A stretch of DNA of 6,899 nucleotides from Bacteroidales bacterium (GCA_029933495.1 JAOZOC010000175.1:1-6899), one strand, 5' to 3'; positions 1 to 6,867 are shown, counted from the first letter of the stretch. Numbers and translations are program-made. Notes: generated by a model from the letters alone, not told the origin.

Positions 1-51
1 GAACGGAAGTTTCCTAAACTTCAGATTCAGGTTCGAGTCCTGGTGGGGCTA
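1..51 (+). tRNA. tRNA-Arg(CCU), 3' part (5' end outside the window)
   Basis: The 3' half of a tRNA can be folded by eye. The anticodon stem GAAGT (6-10) pairs with ACTTC (18-22) around the 7-base loop TTCCTAA (11-17), giving anticodon CCT at 13-15, which reads the Arg codon AGG. A 4-base variable loop (23-26) is followed by the T arm, TCAGG (27-31) with CCTGG (39-43) around loop TTCGAGT (32-38), and the 3' acceptor strand TGGGGCT (44-50) with discriminator A51. The next bases are CA, not CCA, so CCA would be added post-transcriptionally, as in many Bacteroidota. The D arm and the 5' acceptor strand lie before base 1. The 5' acceptor strand should read AGCCCCA, which can be checked in flanking sequence. 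A terminator follows directly. Confidence 0.93.
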
Positions 52-65
52 CAATGAAGTTTTTT

Positions 66-101
66 AAAGCCTTGTAACTTAAGCAATTACAAGGCTTTTT
101 T
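66..101 (+). terminator. Rho-independent terminator of the tRNA transcript
   Basis: A perfect 12-bp inverted repeat, AAAGCCTTGTAA (66-77) with TTACAAGGCTTT (87-98), encloses a 9-base loop and runs straight into a T tract (96-101). It lies 15 bases after the tRNA 3' end, so it most likely ends the tRNA transcript. There is no matching A tract on the 5' side, so it should act mainly on the plus strand. Confidence 0.88.
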
Positions 102-114
102 ATTAAGCTGGATA

Positions 115-134
115 CAAAAGTGGATACACTTTTG
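115..134 (+). promoter_or_regulatory. 8-bp hairpin with GATA loop before the small ORF
   Basis: CAAAAGTG (115-122) and CACTTTTG (127-134) form a perfect 8-bp stem closing a GATA tetraloop. The octamer TGGATACA also occurs twice in direct orientation here (109-116 and 121-128). No T tract follows, so this is not a second intrinsic terminator. It ends 10 bases before the GTG of the small ORF and could be a 5'-UTR structure, a dyad operator, or a recombination-site remnant next to the tRNA. The structure is clear. Its role is unknown. Confidence 0.5.
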
Positions 135-144
135 AGGGTGATAT

Positions 145-450
145 GTGAGTTTTTACGCCACCAGAATGGATGCAAAATATTGGGTTAATCAAAGTGCTCT
201 TGTTAAAAACCTGTTCTTCGAGTACCTCTACAGTGACGATTTTTACAAAAAGAAATTTATAACAGATGTTGATGGCTTTTTGGAAAATATCCAGAAAGAA
301 CTTGCTACATCAAAAATAGGTTTGATTCGTCTTTCTATTCCTGAACCTTCCAGGAAAAGGTGGACTCGGTTCTTAGAAACATGGGAATATGGAGTCAATC
401 TGTCAAAAATAGAGCATTCTGGCAAAGAAAATGTCCATAACGATCTATAA
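145..450 (+). CDS. Small hypothetical protein, no family recognised
   Basis: The ORF is 101 codons from GTG at 145, or 94 codons from the in-frame ATG at 166. A stop codon at 139-141 prevents an earlier start. GAGGG (134-138) sits 6 bases before the GTG and could be a weak ribosome site. The ATG has no such sequence, so the start is unsettled. The predicted protein is hydrophilic and Lys/Arg-rich, with aromatic clusters near the N-terminus (NLFFEYLY around residues 22-29) and no signal peptide or membrane segment. The central stretch could be helical. I recognise no motif. It lies between the tRNA-Arg terminator and an AT-rich gap, which is a common place for integrated cargo or remnants, but no integrase sequence is seen. 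It may be a genuine orphan gene or a fragment. It is more protein-like in composition than its antisense shadow. Confidence 0.5.
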   Translation: MSFYATRMDAKYWVNQSALVKNLFFEYLYSDDFYKKKFITDVDGFLENIQKELATSKIGLIRLSIPEPSRKRWTRFLETWEYGVNLSKIEHSGKENVHNDL

Positions 451-470
451 CATTTTGTCTAGCCTTTTTT
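428..470 (+). terminator. Possible weak terminator after the small ORF
   Basis: AAAATGT (428-434) and ACATTTT (450-456) form a 7-bp stem that spans the stop codon (448-450), and a run of six T follows at 465-470. The loop is long (15 bases), the stem is A/T-rich, and 8 bases separate stem and T run, so this is only a weak candidate. Confidence 0.25.
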
Positions 471-628
471 GATTCTATCAAATCCAATATTTAACTCCAT
501 TTACCCAAATAATAATTCGAAAATTCTAAGCATTACAATTGAAAAGAAGTAAAATTTGTTCTTTTTAGCTCAGTTTTATTCTCAAAACAGTCCAATTTCA
601 CACAAATATTAAAAGTTAAAAATAACCC

Positions 629-677
629 TTCGTACCGGATATTGGTATGTTCGTCCTTAAAAACGAGGGGTTCGTAC
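629..677 (+). promoter_or_regulatory. Three TTCGT direct repeats at exact 21-bp period, probable operator array
   Basis: TTCGTAC at 629-635, TTCGTCC at 650-656 and TTCGTAC at 671-677 recur with start-to-start spacing of exactly 21 bp, two helical turns, which puts all copies on one face of the DNA. They end about 15 bases before the -33-like TTTTG (691-695) and would lie near -98, -77 and -56 relative to a start site around 730. That is a typical position for an activator. Response regulators with LytTR domains, common in Bacteroidota, bind direct repeats about 21-22 bp apart, but the repeat sequence here does not clearly match their published consensus. Local GC is higher than in the surrounding gap. 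The periodicity is seen directly. Binding by a regulator is inferred. Confidence 0.5.
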
Positions 678-690
678 AATAAGTAGCTGT

Positions 691-723
691 TTTTGTTATT
701 TAAAACAAATCTTAATAGCTTTT
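691..723 (+). promoter_or_regulatory. Candidate Bacteroidota -33/-7 promoter for the large gene
   Basis: TTTTG (691-695) is followed after 20 bases by TAGCTTTT (716-723), close to the Bacteroidota primary-sigma pattern of TTTG, 19-21 bases, then TAnnTTTG. The last base of the -7 box differs. A start site near 730 would leave a leader of about 60 bases. There is no Shine-Dalgarno sequence before the ATG at 790 (the preceding bases are AAAACCTTCTTT), which is usual in this phylum. Confidence 0.45.
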
Positions 724-789
724 TGCATAACTTTAAAGGCTTAAAATCAAGCAGTATCTGTAAGTATTAACACATTTAAAACCTTCTTT

Positions 790-846
790 ATGAAAAAGTT
801 TTATCTTCTTTTTGCTGTAACACTGTTAAGTGTTTTTTCTTTTGCA
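790..846 (+). other. Signal peptide, Sec / signal peptidase I type
   Basis: Residues 1-19 show a basic start (KK), a hydrophobic core (FYLLFAVTLL) and a small-residue end (SFA) before Gln20. Gln directly after the cut is the common +1 residue of signal peptidase I substrates in Bacteroidota, where it is cyclised to pyroglutamate. No lipobox cysteine is present, so this is not a lipoprotein. Confidence 0.85.
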
Positions 847-3800
847 CAAGTTAACCTCCAGCAAGGCCTTGTAGCTTATTATCCTTTTACGAATGGAAGC
901 ACAGAGGATTTTAGCAACAATGGAAATGATGGAGTTAATTATGGGGCAACGCCTACAATTGATAGATTTGGTAATACAAATAGTGCTTTTGAGTTTGATG
1001 GGGTAGATGACTATATTCAGATAAGTGATCATTCCACATTAAATATTACAAATTATACATTGTCTGGCTGGTTTAAATTAGACTCATTTAAAGAACACGA
1101 ATGTATTATTGCAAGAGGCGAAAGCTTCAATACTGACAAAATGCAATATAGCTTACTTGTTTATTCTAACAAATTAAGGGCTTGGTATGAAACATTAAAT
1201 GATAATGATTACAGATTATATTCAAATCCTATTAGTGAAACAAATGTTTGGTTTTTTGCTACAGTAACACGAGATGAAAATGGTGATTATCTTTTATATT
1301 TTAATGGACAATTAGTAGATGCAATATATAATTCCCCTGCACCTTCAACAATAAGCCATCCAGTTACAATTGGGATGAGAAATAATTCACCAAATATTTA
1401 TCAAGATTTTTTTAGTGGATCTATTGACGACATACACATTTACAACCGTGCCCTTTCCCAGTCAGAAATCCAAGCCCTTTACCACGAAGGCGGCTATGAC
1501 CCCCTCCAACAAGGCCTCGTAGCCCACTACCCCTTCAATGGCAACGCCAACGATGAAAGCGGAAATGGAAATAATGGAACTTTATATGGACCGACACTCA
1601 CTACAGATAGATTTGGAAATGCAAATAGTGCTTATGAGTTTGATGGAGATGATGATTACATTCATATACCTTATAGTGAGGACTTCAATATCAATCCATC
1701 CAACCAGTTAACTTTAGTTGCCTGGGTGAACGATAATATTCTTAATGTTTCACATCATATTGTAACAAAAGCACCTTCTAATACTGTTTGGGACTATGGG
1801 TTGGCAATTGATAACAATAACCTATTTTTATTTGGTCATCATTCGAACCATGAGGCATATTCAATTACATCAGCTGAAGTTGGTATTTGGCAACAGGTAG
1901 TAGGTGTTTACGATAATTCAAATTGGAAAATATATATTGATGGACAATTGGAGGCAGACAATACTGCCACCTCAATAACACAATCATCAGGAGGTTTAGC
2001 AATTGGAAGAAAAGGAGAGACAAATTTAGGATATTTTAATGGTAAAATAGATGACATCTCAATATACAACCGCGCCCTCACCCATTCCGAAATCCTTGCT
2101 CTTTACAACGAGGGCGGCCTCCCTTACACAACACTTAACGGAATCATAACCGGCAATTCAACTGGTAACCCAATAGAAAGTGCCCAGATAGTTCTTACTA
2201 AGGAGGGCAACAACTGGTATCAGACCATATCAAATGACCAGGGATTTTACGAAATTCAAAATATAGAATCAGGGACTTATAATATTGATGTAACAAAAAC
2301 AGGGTATATTTCCGATAATAGATATGTTGATCTTACTTCACAATCAGCCTATACAGAGGATTTTTCATTGTTACCTTCAAATGTTAGTTCGCTTGAAATT
2401 ACTGATGGGTTCCTTACAGCTTATGCCGATAATATCACTACTGTTGAGGCAAACTATTATAACCTCAGTGGAAATGTAAATATTAACGATATTCTGTATT
2501 TTGATGGGGATATTTTTATTGATAAGAGGAAGAATCTTGAACATCCCTTGATAATTGGAAGTTCCGGGCCCGGAATGTTTGCTCACGACATTGATGGTGA
2601 AGACAAGTGGTTTTTACCCCATTATATCCCTTTCACCTATTACGCAGATGATAATCAACTTATAATTGATGATGCTGATTTTCTTAGCACACTTGATATT
2701 GAATTATATGGTTTTCCAGTGAAACTGCCCGGAATGACTATTAATGAAAACAGTGATGCTATATACTTACATGTCTTACCTGAGTTTTCCTGGCCATTGA
2801 ATTTGGTAATGAATGAAAATTCGAGTGACAATTTGCCCTTTATGATTGAAAATCTGAGTATGGATATTATATTGTCTCATTCTGAAGGTATTGATATTTC
2901 AGGAGAGCTTACTAACCTTAATGCAAATGCAGTTGCTTTTAAGCTTAATGATGTAAATGTAATTTTCAATTCATATACAGATTATTATTATGGAGCATTT
3001 ACCCTACAAATACCGGGGAAATTAAAAGATGATAAAACAGGTGATAATTTGAATGATTCAGGTTTGACAGACACCTTGTTTTCAGATAATATGAATGATG
3101 TTCCTGTTGATATTGTTGATGAGGAGGGTAACTTAATTAAGCAGACAGATTTTGAAGGATTCCTTGAAATGCAGGAAGCATCCGGTTTGTCTTTTTTAAA
3201 GTTTAGTATGGAATTAGAATTTGTTGAGGGTTCAATAAATAAACTTATTGTTACGATAAGTACCAAGATAGCCATTGGCCCAACGGGACTTTTTATAACG
3301 GAAATAACAGGTGGTGTTGATGATCTGACTGATAAAGATAACTGGAGGATAATTGCTAATGTGGATATTGAAACAGCTTTGGAGCTTCCTGACGGGAGTG
3401 CACCGATTAAACTTGATGATTTTGGTGTCAACATTCATCCCTGGTCTTATTTTCAGGGGAGTGGGGCATTTCTTGTATTTGAACAGGAAGTGTCGAATGG
3501 TATGATTGAATATAACGGGAACTTAAAAACACTGTCGGGGGAATTTAATCTAAACCTCCAGGATATTTTGGTTGGACATGCTGGTTTCGGACTGAAATCA
3601 AAACAGTTTACCGGATCTATGAATGCAACGCTCAAAACGCCGGACAAATTACCCTTTTGGTTATGGTGGGCTAAGAACAAAACAATAGGCTCTGTAGAGG
3701 CTGATGTGAATAACTATTATATAAGATGTCTTGTTAATTATTTGGGGTTGTCAATTGCTCAAAAAATGGAATTTGGTAAAGAAACTTTTCCCTGGTTTCA

Positions 3801-6800
3801 TTATTACCTTGGTGCCAATTATAACCACATGGCCCAGATTTGGAAGGGGATGAAAGATGGAAAGCAAAGTGTTACTTTCCAGGTTTTTGAGAATACCAGA
3901 CAACTGGTAATTGTTGCAGGTGATACTACTGCTCATCAAACTTTTGATTTTACGGCTACTGATCCTCTTGGCAATCTCTTTGACCAGAATAACACAAATT
4001 ACACAAGCTATCCCGGGACTGACCAAACTGTAATGATTATTGATAATCCTACAACAGGGGATTGGGATTTTCAGACAAATTATGTTGGTGACATTGCACT
4101 GGAGACAAAAGGAATCAATCAGCCTCCTATGACTTTACTTGATGAACCATTAAATAAAAAATCAAAATCTAATCAAATCTCATTAGACTTTACCGATTAT
4201 TCGGATACACTTAATGTGATCGTATTTTTTGACACCGATAACAAACATTTTGATGGAGCTGTGATTGATACTTTTGAAATAATAAACAATGCTACAGTTG
4301 ACTTCCTATGGCAGAATGAAGATATTCTCAATGGCGAATATTACATCTATTGCCGCATTGATGATGGATATAATACACCTGTTTTACAATATGCACCCGG
4401 TTCCATACTGGTTGAGAACGATCTCAATATTGAGACTCCGCAAAATGTTAGTGCAATTCAGCAGGCGGATTCAGTAAAAGTAAACTGGAATGCTGCCACT
4501 TATCCAAATACTATTGCATCTACTGTATATTACAGAAATGTCTCAAATGGGTTTACAGATGAAGTATCTGTTTCGGATACTAATTTTGTCACTTTGAAAA
4601 ACCTTGAAAACGGGCAGGAATATGAAGTGTGGTGTAAGTTCATCAACGACAACGGAACATTCAGCGAAAAAAGCAATATTGTAAACCTTGTCTTTTCAAG
4701 TAGCACTAAAAACAATCCCCCTTACTTTAAAATGTCAACTGATAGTATTTGGGTATTTATTGAGAATGAGCCAGGAACATTTGATTTGTTGGCAAATGAT
4801 GCTGATGGTGATAACCTGACCTATGCTTTACCTGATGATACACTCGGAATGCAAATAAATGGTGATAAGTTAAGTTGGACACCGACATTTGATGATAGAG
4901 GTTTCTTCAATATCCTTATTACAGTTACTGACGGTGCAGAAACAGATTCGACCTGGCAAAAGCTTATAGCCTATACACAGGAGCAGGTGGACGTGGATTT
5001 GATGTTCAGTTCACAGAATCTTTATGAAGATGACAATATGTTTATAAAGCTGAAAAACTTCAAGTCACCAAACCTTTATGAATCTGTAACCTTAACCAAT
5101 ATTAACACACTTGAGCAAACAACGGTTGACTGCCGGAATGTAAATCAATTTGACTACATCGGTAAATTTGAATTATCTTTTGCAAAGAAATCATCCATTG
5201 TAGTGAACAATGGTGATACTATTGTTGCCAGCTATACTTTTGGAGCAAACACCTACACTGCAATGGCCTATTATGATAGTCTGCCTCAGCCATCCGATAA
5301 ATTACCTCCTGCTGATATTGTTGATCTGATAGTTAATTATGATGAAGGTAATACTGTTAAGCTAATGTGGACTGCATCCGGAGATGATGGAACAACAGGT
5401 TCCGCATACAGGTATGACATTCGCTACAGCTATTCACCGATACTATCTGAGGATGATTATCTCGTGGCCAATATTATCGACCAGGCTCCATATCCATCGG
5501 CTCCCGGAACTTTGGACAGCCTTATAATTGATTTAAGCACCTTTACTAACATTATTTATAATGATACTGTTTTCTTTTCCATTAAGGCAGAGGACGAGAT
5601 GCAGAACAGAGGTAATATAAGCAACAATGCCTCAATTGAATTCTATCTTGCGCCTGACGAACCGGAAGTGGAAATAGCGGATATTTATAAAATTCATTTC
5701 ACCTGGAATCATCCGGCTGTAGGCAGCAAAGGGGCAACAAATCTGCAATCGTTCAGGATTTACAGAAAGTTCAATGAAAATAATTATGTGCAATTAACTG
5801 ACACGGTGACAACTCTTTCTTTTACAGATGATCTTTATTCTCATCCCGACGGAAAGTTTCAATATGCAGTACAAGCCGCTTACACAACAGGTGCCAGTAG
5901 CCTTATCTATTCTGATACAATTGTAATGAATCGTTTTACAGAGCTAAGAATATTGAGTAACCTTGATGATACATTAAATAACTCCGGGGTTGTTGTTAAT
6001 GTTACGGGTTTAGATAATATTTACACTCAGACGTACTCTGACACAACAAACCCTACAGGATTGTTGATCTGGGGGAATGTGTTTAAAACGCAATACGAAG
6101 TTGAAATAACAAAGGAAGGATACCAAAGTATTGTTGACACTATAACAGTTACTGATGAACAGCAAGAGTTTAACTATACACTTTATAAAACAGGTATTGA
6201 GTTTAACTTGACAGTATATTTGGAAGGGCCATTTAACGGAATTAATATGAATACAGATTTAAACCCCGAAGATATACCCTTGTTACAACCATACAGCACA
6301 GCTCCCTGGAATTATGATGGGACAGAATTTATCACATCTATTCCTAACAATAATATTGTTGACTGGGTATTGGTAGAACTTCGTGAGACAACAGGCGGGG
6401 CATCAACTGCCACATCAGGCTCTGTTATTGCAAGGAAAGCTGGCTTTATTCTTACTAGTGGACTGATCGTTGGCAGGGATGGTAGCAGTCCTATCCAACT
6501 AAATGTTGACATAAATGATAATTTGTACGTTGTAATCTGGCACAGGAACCATATTGAGATAATGTCAGCAGTTCCATTGACGGAAACCGGAGGAGTTTAT
6601 TCATATGATTTTACAACATCATCAGGACAAGCTTATGGAACGAATGCACAAAAAGAACTTACCCCAAATGTCTGGGGTATGATAGCAGCCGATGGTAATG
6701 CCGATGGAATTATTGACAATCTTGACATCGAAAACGTTTGGGAGCCGCAAGCAGGCGAATCGGGATACAAATCAGGGGACTTTAATATGAATGGTGAGGT

Positions 6801-6867
6801 AAATAACCCAGATAAAAATGATTATTGGATACCAAATGAAGAAAAAGGGTCACAGGTACCAGATTAA
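790..6867 (+). CDS. Giant secreted multidomain surface protein (LamG x2, CnaB/FN3 modules, dockerin-like Ca loops)
   Basis: This 2025-residue protein is probably an exported adhesin or carbohydrate-binding scaffold. No enzyme domain is visible. A signal peptide (1-19; MKK, a hydrophobic core, then SFA|Q) leaves Gln at +1. Domains in order: LamG 23-235 and 239-443; carboxypeptidase-regulatory/CnaB-like 447-529; unrecognised beta-rich region 530-1110; Ig-like sandwich about 1111-1210; FN3-like 1216-1305; cadherin/Ig-like 1309-1396 with DADGDNLTY; another sandwich 1397-1500; FN3-like 1506-1621 and 1624-1715; a second regulatory-like domain 1716-1800 (VEITKEGY); and a C-terminal module 1803-2025 ending in two EF-hand-type loops (1968-1979, 1997-2008). 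There are only five cysteines and no transmembrane helix after the signal. I see no classical type IX sorting domain, so the final module may do that job or bind a partner. The ATG at 790 is chosen because the signal peptide begins there. The reading frame is intact, and the gene is probably co-transcribed with the next ORF. The C-terminal module resembles, from memory, tails of other Bacteroidota surface proteins. Confidence 0.93.
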   Translation: MKKFYLLFAVTLLSVFSFAQVNLQQGLVAYYPFTNGSTEDFSNNGNDGVNYGATPTIDRFGNTNSAFEFDGVDDYIQISDHSTLNITNYTLSGWFKLDSFKEHECIIARGESFNTDKMQYSLLVYSNKLRAWYETLNDNDYRLYSNPISETNVWFFATVTRDENGDYLLYFNGQLVDAIYNSPAPSTISHPVTIGMRNNSPNIYQDFFSGSIDDIHIYNRALSQSEIQALYHEGGYDPLQQGLVAHYPFNGNANDESGNGNNGTLYGPTLTTDRFGNANSAYEFDGDDDYIHIPYSEDFNINPSNQLTLVAWVNDNILNVSHHIVTKAPSNTVWDYGLAIDNNNLFLFGHHSNHEAYSITSAEVGIWQQVVGVYDNSNWKIYIDGQLEADNTATSITQSSGGLAIGRKGETNLGYFNGKIDDISIYNRALTHSEILALYNEGGLPYTTLNGIITGNSTGNPIESAQIVLTKEGNNWYQTISNDQGFYEIQNIESGTYNIDVTKTGYISDNRYVDLTSQSAYTEDFSLLPSNVSSLEITDGFLTAYADNITTVEANYYNLSGNVNINDILYFDGDIFIDKRKNLEHPLIIGSSGPGMFAHDIDGEDKWFLPHYIPFTYYADDNQLIIDDADFLSTLDIELYGFPVKLPGMTINENSDAIYLHVLPEFSWPLNLVMNENSSDNLPFMIENLSMDIILSHSEGIDISGELTNLNANAVAFKLNDVNVIFNSYTDYYYGAFTLQIPGKLKDDKTGDNLNDSGLTDTLFSDNMNDVPVDIVDEEGNLIKQTDFEGFLEMQEASGLSFLKFSMELEFVEGSINKLIVTISTKIAIGPTGLFITEITGGVDDLTDKDNWRIIANVDIETALELPDGSAPIKLDDFGVNIHPWSYFQGSGAFLVFEQEVSNGMIEYNGNLKTLSGEFNLNLQDILVGHAGFGLKSKQFTGSMNATLKTPDKLPFWLWWAKNKTIGSVEADVNNYYIRCLVNYLGLSIAQKMEFGKETFPWFHYYLGANYNHMAQIWKGMKDGKQSVTFQVFENTRQLVIVAGDTTAHQTFDFTATDPLGNLFDQNNTNYTSYPGTDQTVMIIDNPTTGDWDFQTNYVGDIALETKGINQPPMTLLDEPLNKKSKSNQISLDFTDYSDTLNVIVFFDTDNKHFDGAVIDTFEIINNATVDFLWQNEDILNGEYYIYCRIDDGYNTPVLQYAPGSILVENDLNIETPQNVSAIQQADSVKVNWNAATYPNTIASTVYYRNVSNGFTDEVSVSDTNFVTLKNLENGQEYEVWCKFINDNGTFSEKSNIVNLVFSSSTKNNPPYFKMSTDSIWVFIENEPGTFDLLANDADGDNLTYALPDDTLGMQINGDKLSWTPTFDDRGFFNILITVTDGAETDSTWQKLIAYTQEQVDVDLMFSSQNLYEDDNMFIKLKNFKSPNLYESVTLTNINTLEQTTVDCRNVNQFDYIGKFELSFAKKSSIVVNNGDTIVASYTFGANTYTAMAYYDSLPQPSDKLPPADIVDLIVNYDEGNTVKLMWTASGDDGTTGSAYRYDIRYSYSPILSEDDYLVANIIDQAPYPSAPGTLDSLIIDLSTFTNIIYNDTVFFSIKAEDEMQNRGNISNNASIEFYLAPDEPEVEIADIYKIHFTWNHPAVGSKGATNLQSFRIYRKFNENNYVQLTDTVTTLSFTDDLYSHPDGKFQYAVQAAYTTGASSLIYSDTIVMNRFTELRILSNLDDTLNNSGVVVNVTGLDNIYTQTYSDTTNPTGLLIWGNVFKTQYEVEITKEGYQSIVDTITVTDEQQEFNYTLYKTGIEFNLTVYLEGPFNGINMNTDLNPEDIPLLQPYSTAPWNYDGTEFITSIPNNNIVDWVLVELRETTGGASTATSGSVIARKAGFILTSGLIVGRDGSSPIQLNVDINDNLYVVIWHRNHIEIMSAVPLTETGGVYSYDFTTSSGQAYGTNAQKELTPNVWGMIAADGNADGIIDNLDIENVWEPQAGESGYKSGDFNMNGEVNNPDKNDYWIPNEEKGSQVPD
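856..1494 (+). repeat. LamG (concanavalin A-like) domain, copy 1, residues 23-235
   Basis: The domain opens with LQQGLVAYYPF, carries DRFGNTNSAFEFDGVDDYI (about 58-76), a WFFATVTRDENGDYLLYFNG strand pair (about 154-173), and ends GSIDDIHIYNRALSQSEIQALYHEGG (about 210-235). This is the usual layout of secreted LamG/laminin-G-3 domains, which bind glycans or proteins. It is the first of two tandem copies. Codon use is AT-rich until about base 1437, then switches abruptly (see findings). Confidence 0.88.
1504..2118 (+). repeat. LamG domain, copy 2, residues 239-443
   Basis: This tandem copy shares the opening LQQGLVAHYPF, the DRFGNANSAYEFDG block and the ending YNRALTHSEILALYNEGG with copy 1. 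The linker between copies is only three residues (YDP). At nucleotide level the DRFGN block matches copy 1 at 38 of 41 bases (961-1001 against 1606-1646), but the opening block matches at only 25 of 33, so different parts have diverged very differently. Confidence 0.88.
2128..2376 (+). other. Carboxypeptidase-regulatory-like (CnaB-type) domain, residues 447-529
   Basis: The pattern TLNGIITGNSTGNPIESAQIVL, then NDQGFYEIQNIESGTYNIDVTKTGY, is characteristic of these beta-sandwich domains in Bacteroidota surface proteins. It serves as a spacer or stalk. A related, more divergent copy occurs at residues 1716-1800 (bases 5935-6189), with VEITKEGY at the equivalent place. Confidence 0.78.
2377..4119 (+). 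other. Large unrecognised beta-rich region, residues 530-1110
   Basis: About 580 residues match no domain I can name. They show alternating polar/hydrophobic beta-strand patterns and several unusual aromatic clusters (FWLWWAKNK at about 956-964, FPWFHYYLG at 1000-1008). The middle contains a motif with IGPTGLFITEITGGVDDL (829-846). There is no catalytic triad or metal motif that I can defend. The region may be a large beta-helix or an internally repeated amphipathic sheet domain. It is the core of the protein, flanked on both sides by ordinary spacer modules. Confidence 0.6.
4437..5934 (+). other. FN3/cadherin-like beta-sandwich stalk, residues 1216-1715
   Basis: A tandem run of sandwich domains. 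The FN3-like ones have TPQNVSAIQQADSVKVNW (from 1216), LPPADIVDLIVNYDEGNTVKLMW (from 1505) and IHFTWNHP with FRIYRKF (1624-1715). Between them a cadherin/Ig-like domain at 1309-1396 carries NNPPYF, DADGDNLTY and GFFNILITVTDG. Such arrays normally hold binding domains away from the cell surface. The domain type is assigned from pattern only and exact borders are approximate. Confidence 0.65.
6196..6864 (+). other. C-terminal module with two dockerin-like calcium loops, residues 1803-2025
   Basis: The module starts FNLTVYLEGPFNG, has an APWNYDGTE segment and a VDWVLVELRE strand, then ends with two EF-hand-type loops. Loop 1 (1968-1979, bases 6691-6726) reads D-G-N-A-D-G-I-I-D-N-L-D. Loop 2 (1997-2008, bases 6778-6813) reads D-F-N-M-N-G-E-V-N-N-P-D. 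Both keep acidic or amide residues at positions 1, 3, 5, 9 and 12 and Gly at 6. Each is followed, exactly five residues after position 12, by W-x-P. This two-loop arrangement is dockerin-like, but the F-helix is atypical or missing. It probably binds calcium and may serve surface attachment, assembly or secretion. Confidence 0.72.

Larger units (their letters stand above)
451..789. other. Gene-free AT-rich interval upstream of the large gene
   Basis: This 339-base gap contains no convincing ORF on either strand. Bases 471-620 are plain AT-rich sequence in which I see no repeat, hairpin or RNA gene. The structured part is 626-725: the three 21-bp-spaced TTCGT repeats and the promoter-like elements, listed separately. 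The remaining roughly 60 bases before the ATG at 790 would be the 5' untranslated leader. Confidence 0.7.

Noticed and set aside
243..425. 60-codon minus-strand frame inside the small ORF
   Set aside because: It is a shadow of the plus-strand ORF with no promoter or ribosome site. Only one of the two can be coding and the plus-strand frame is longer and better composed.
52..450. Integrase remnant next to the tRNA
   Set aside because: No tyrosine-recombinase motif (R...HxxR...Y) can be found in any frame of this stretch.
629..677. The 21-bp-spaced repeats as a CRISPR array
   Set aside because: Only 5-7 bases repeat and the intervals are too short for spacers.
629..677. A firm LytTR-box assignment
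   Set aside because: The spacing fits, but the repeat core TTCGTAC does not convincingly match the known LytTR consensus, so only the periodicity is claimed.
2988..3434. 148-codon open frame on the minus strand
   Set aside because: It lies entirely inside the intact giant gene, has low-complexity Ser/Pro-rich composition typical of an antisense shadow, and no start context.
4289..4477. 62-codon plus-strand open frame in another phase
   Set aside because: It overlaps the giant gene completely and shows no domain or ribosome site.
6196..6864. Type IX secretion C-terminal sorting domain
   Set aside because: The usual terminal beta-sandwich motifs are absent and the chain ends directly after an EF-hand-type loop and a polar tail.
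790..6867. Glycoside hydrolase or protease function
   Set aside because: LamG domains often accompany enzymes, but no catalytic motif could be seen in any part of the protein.
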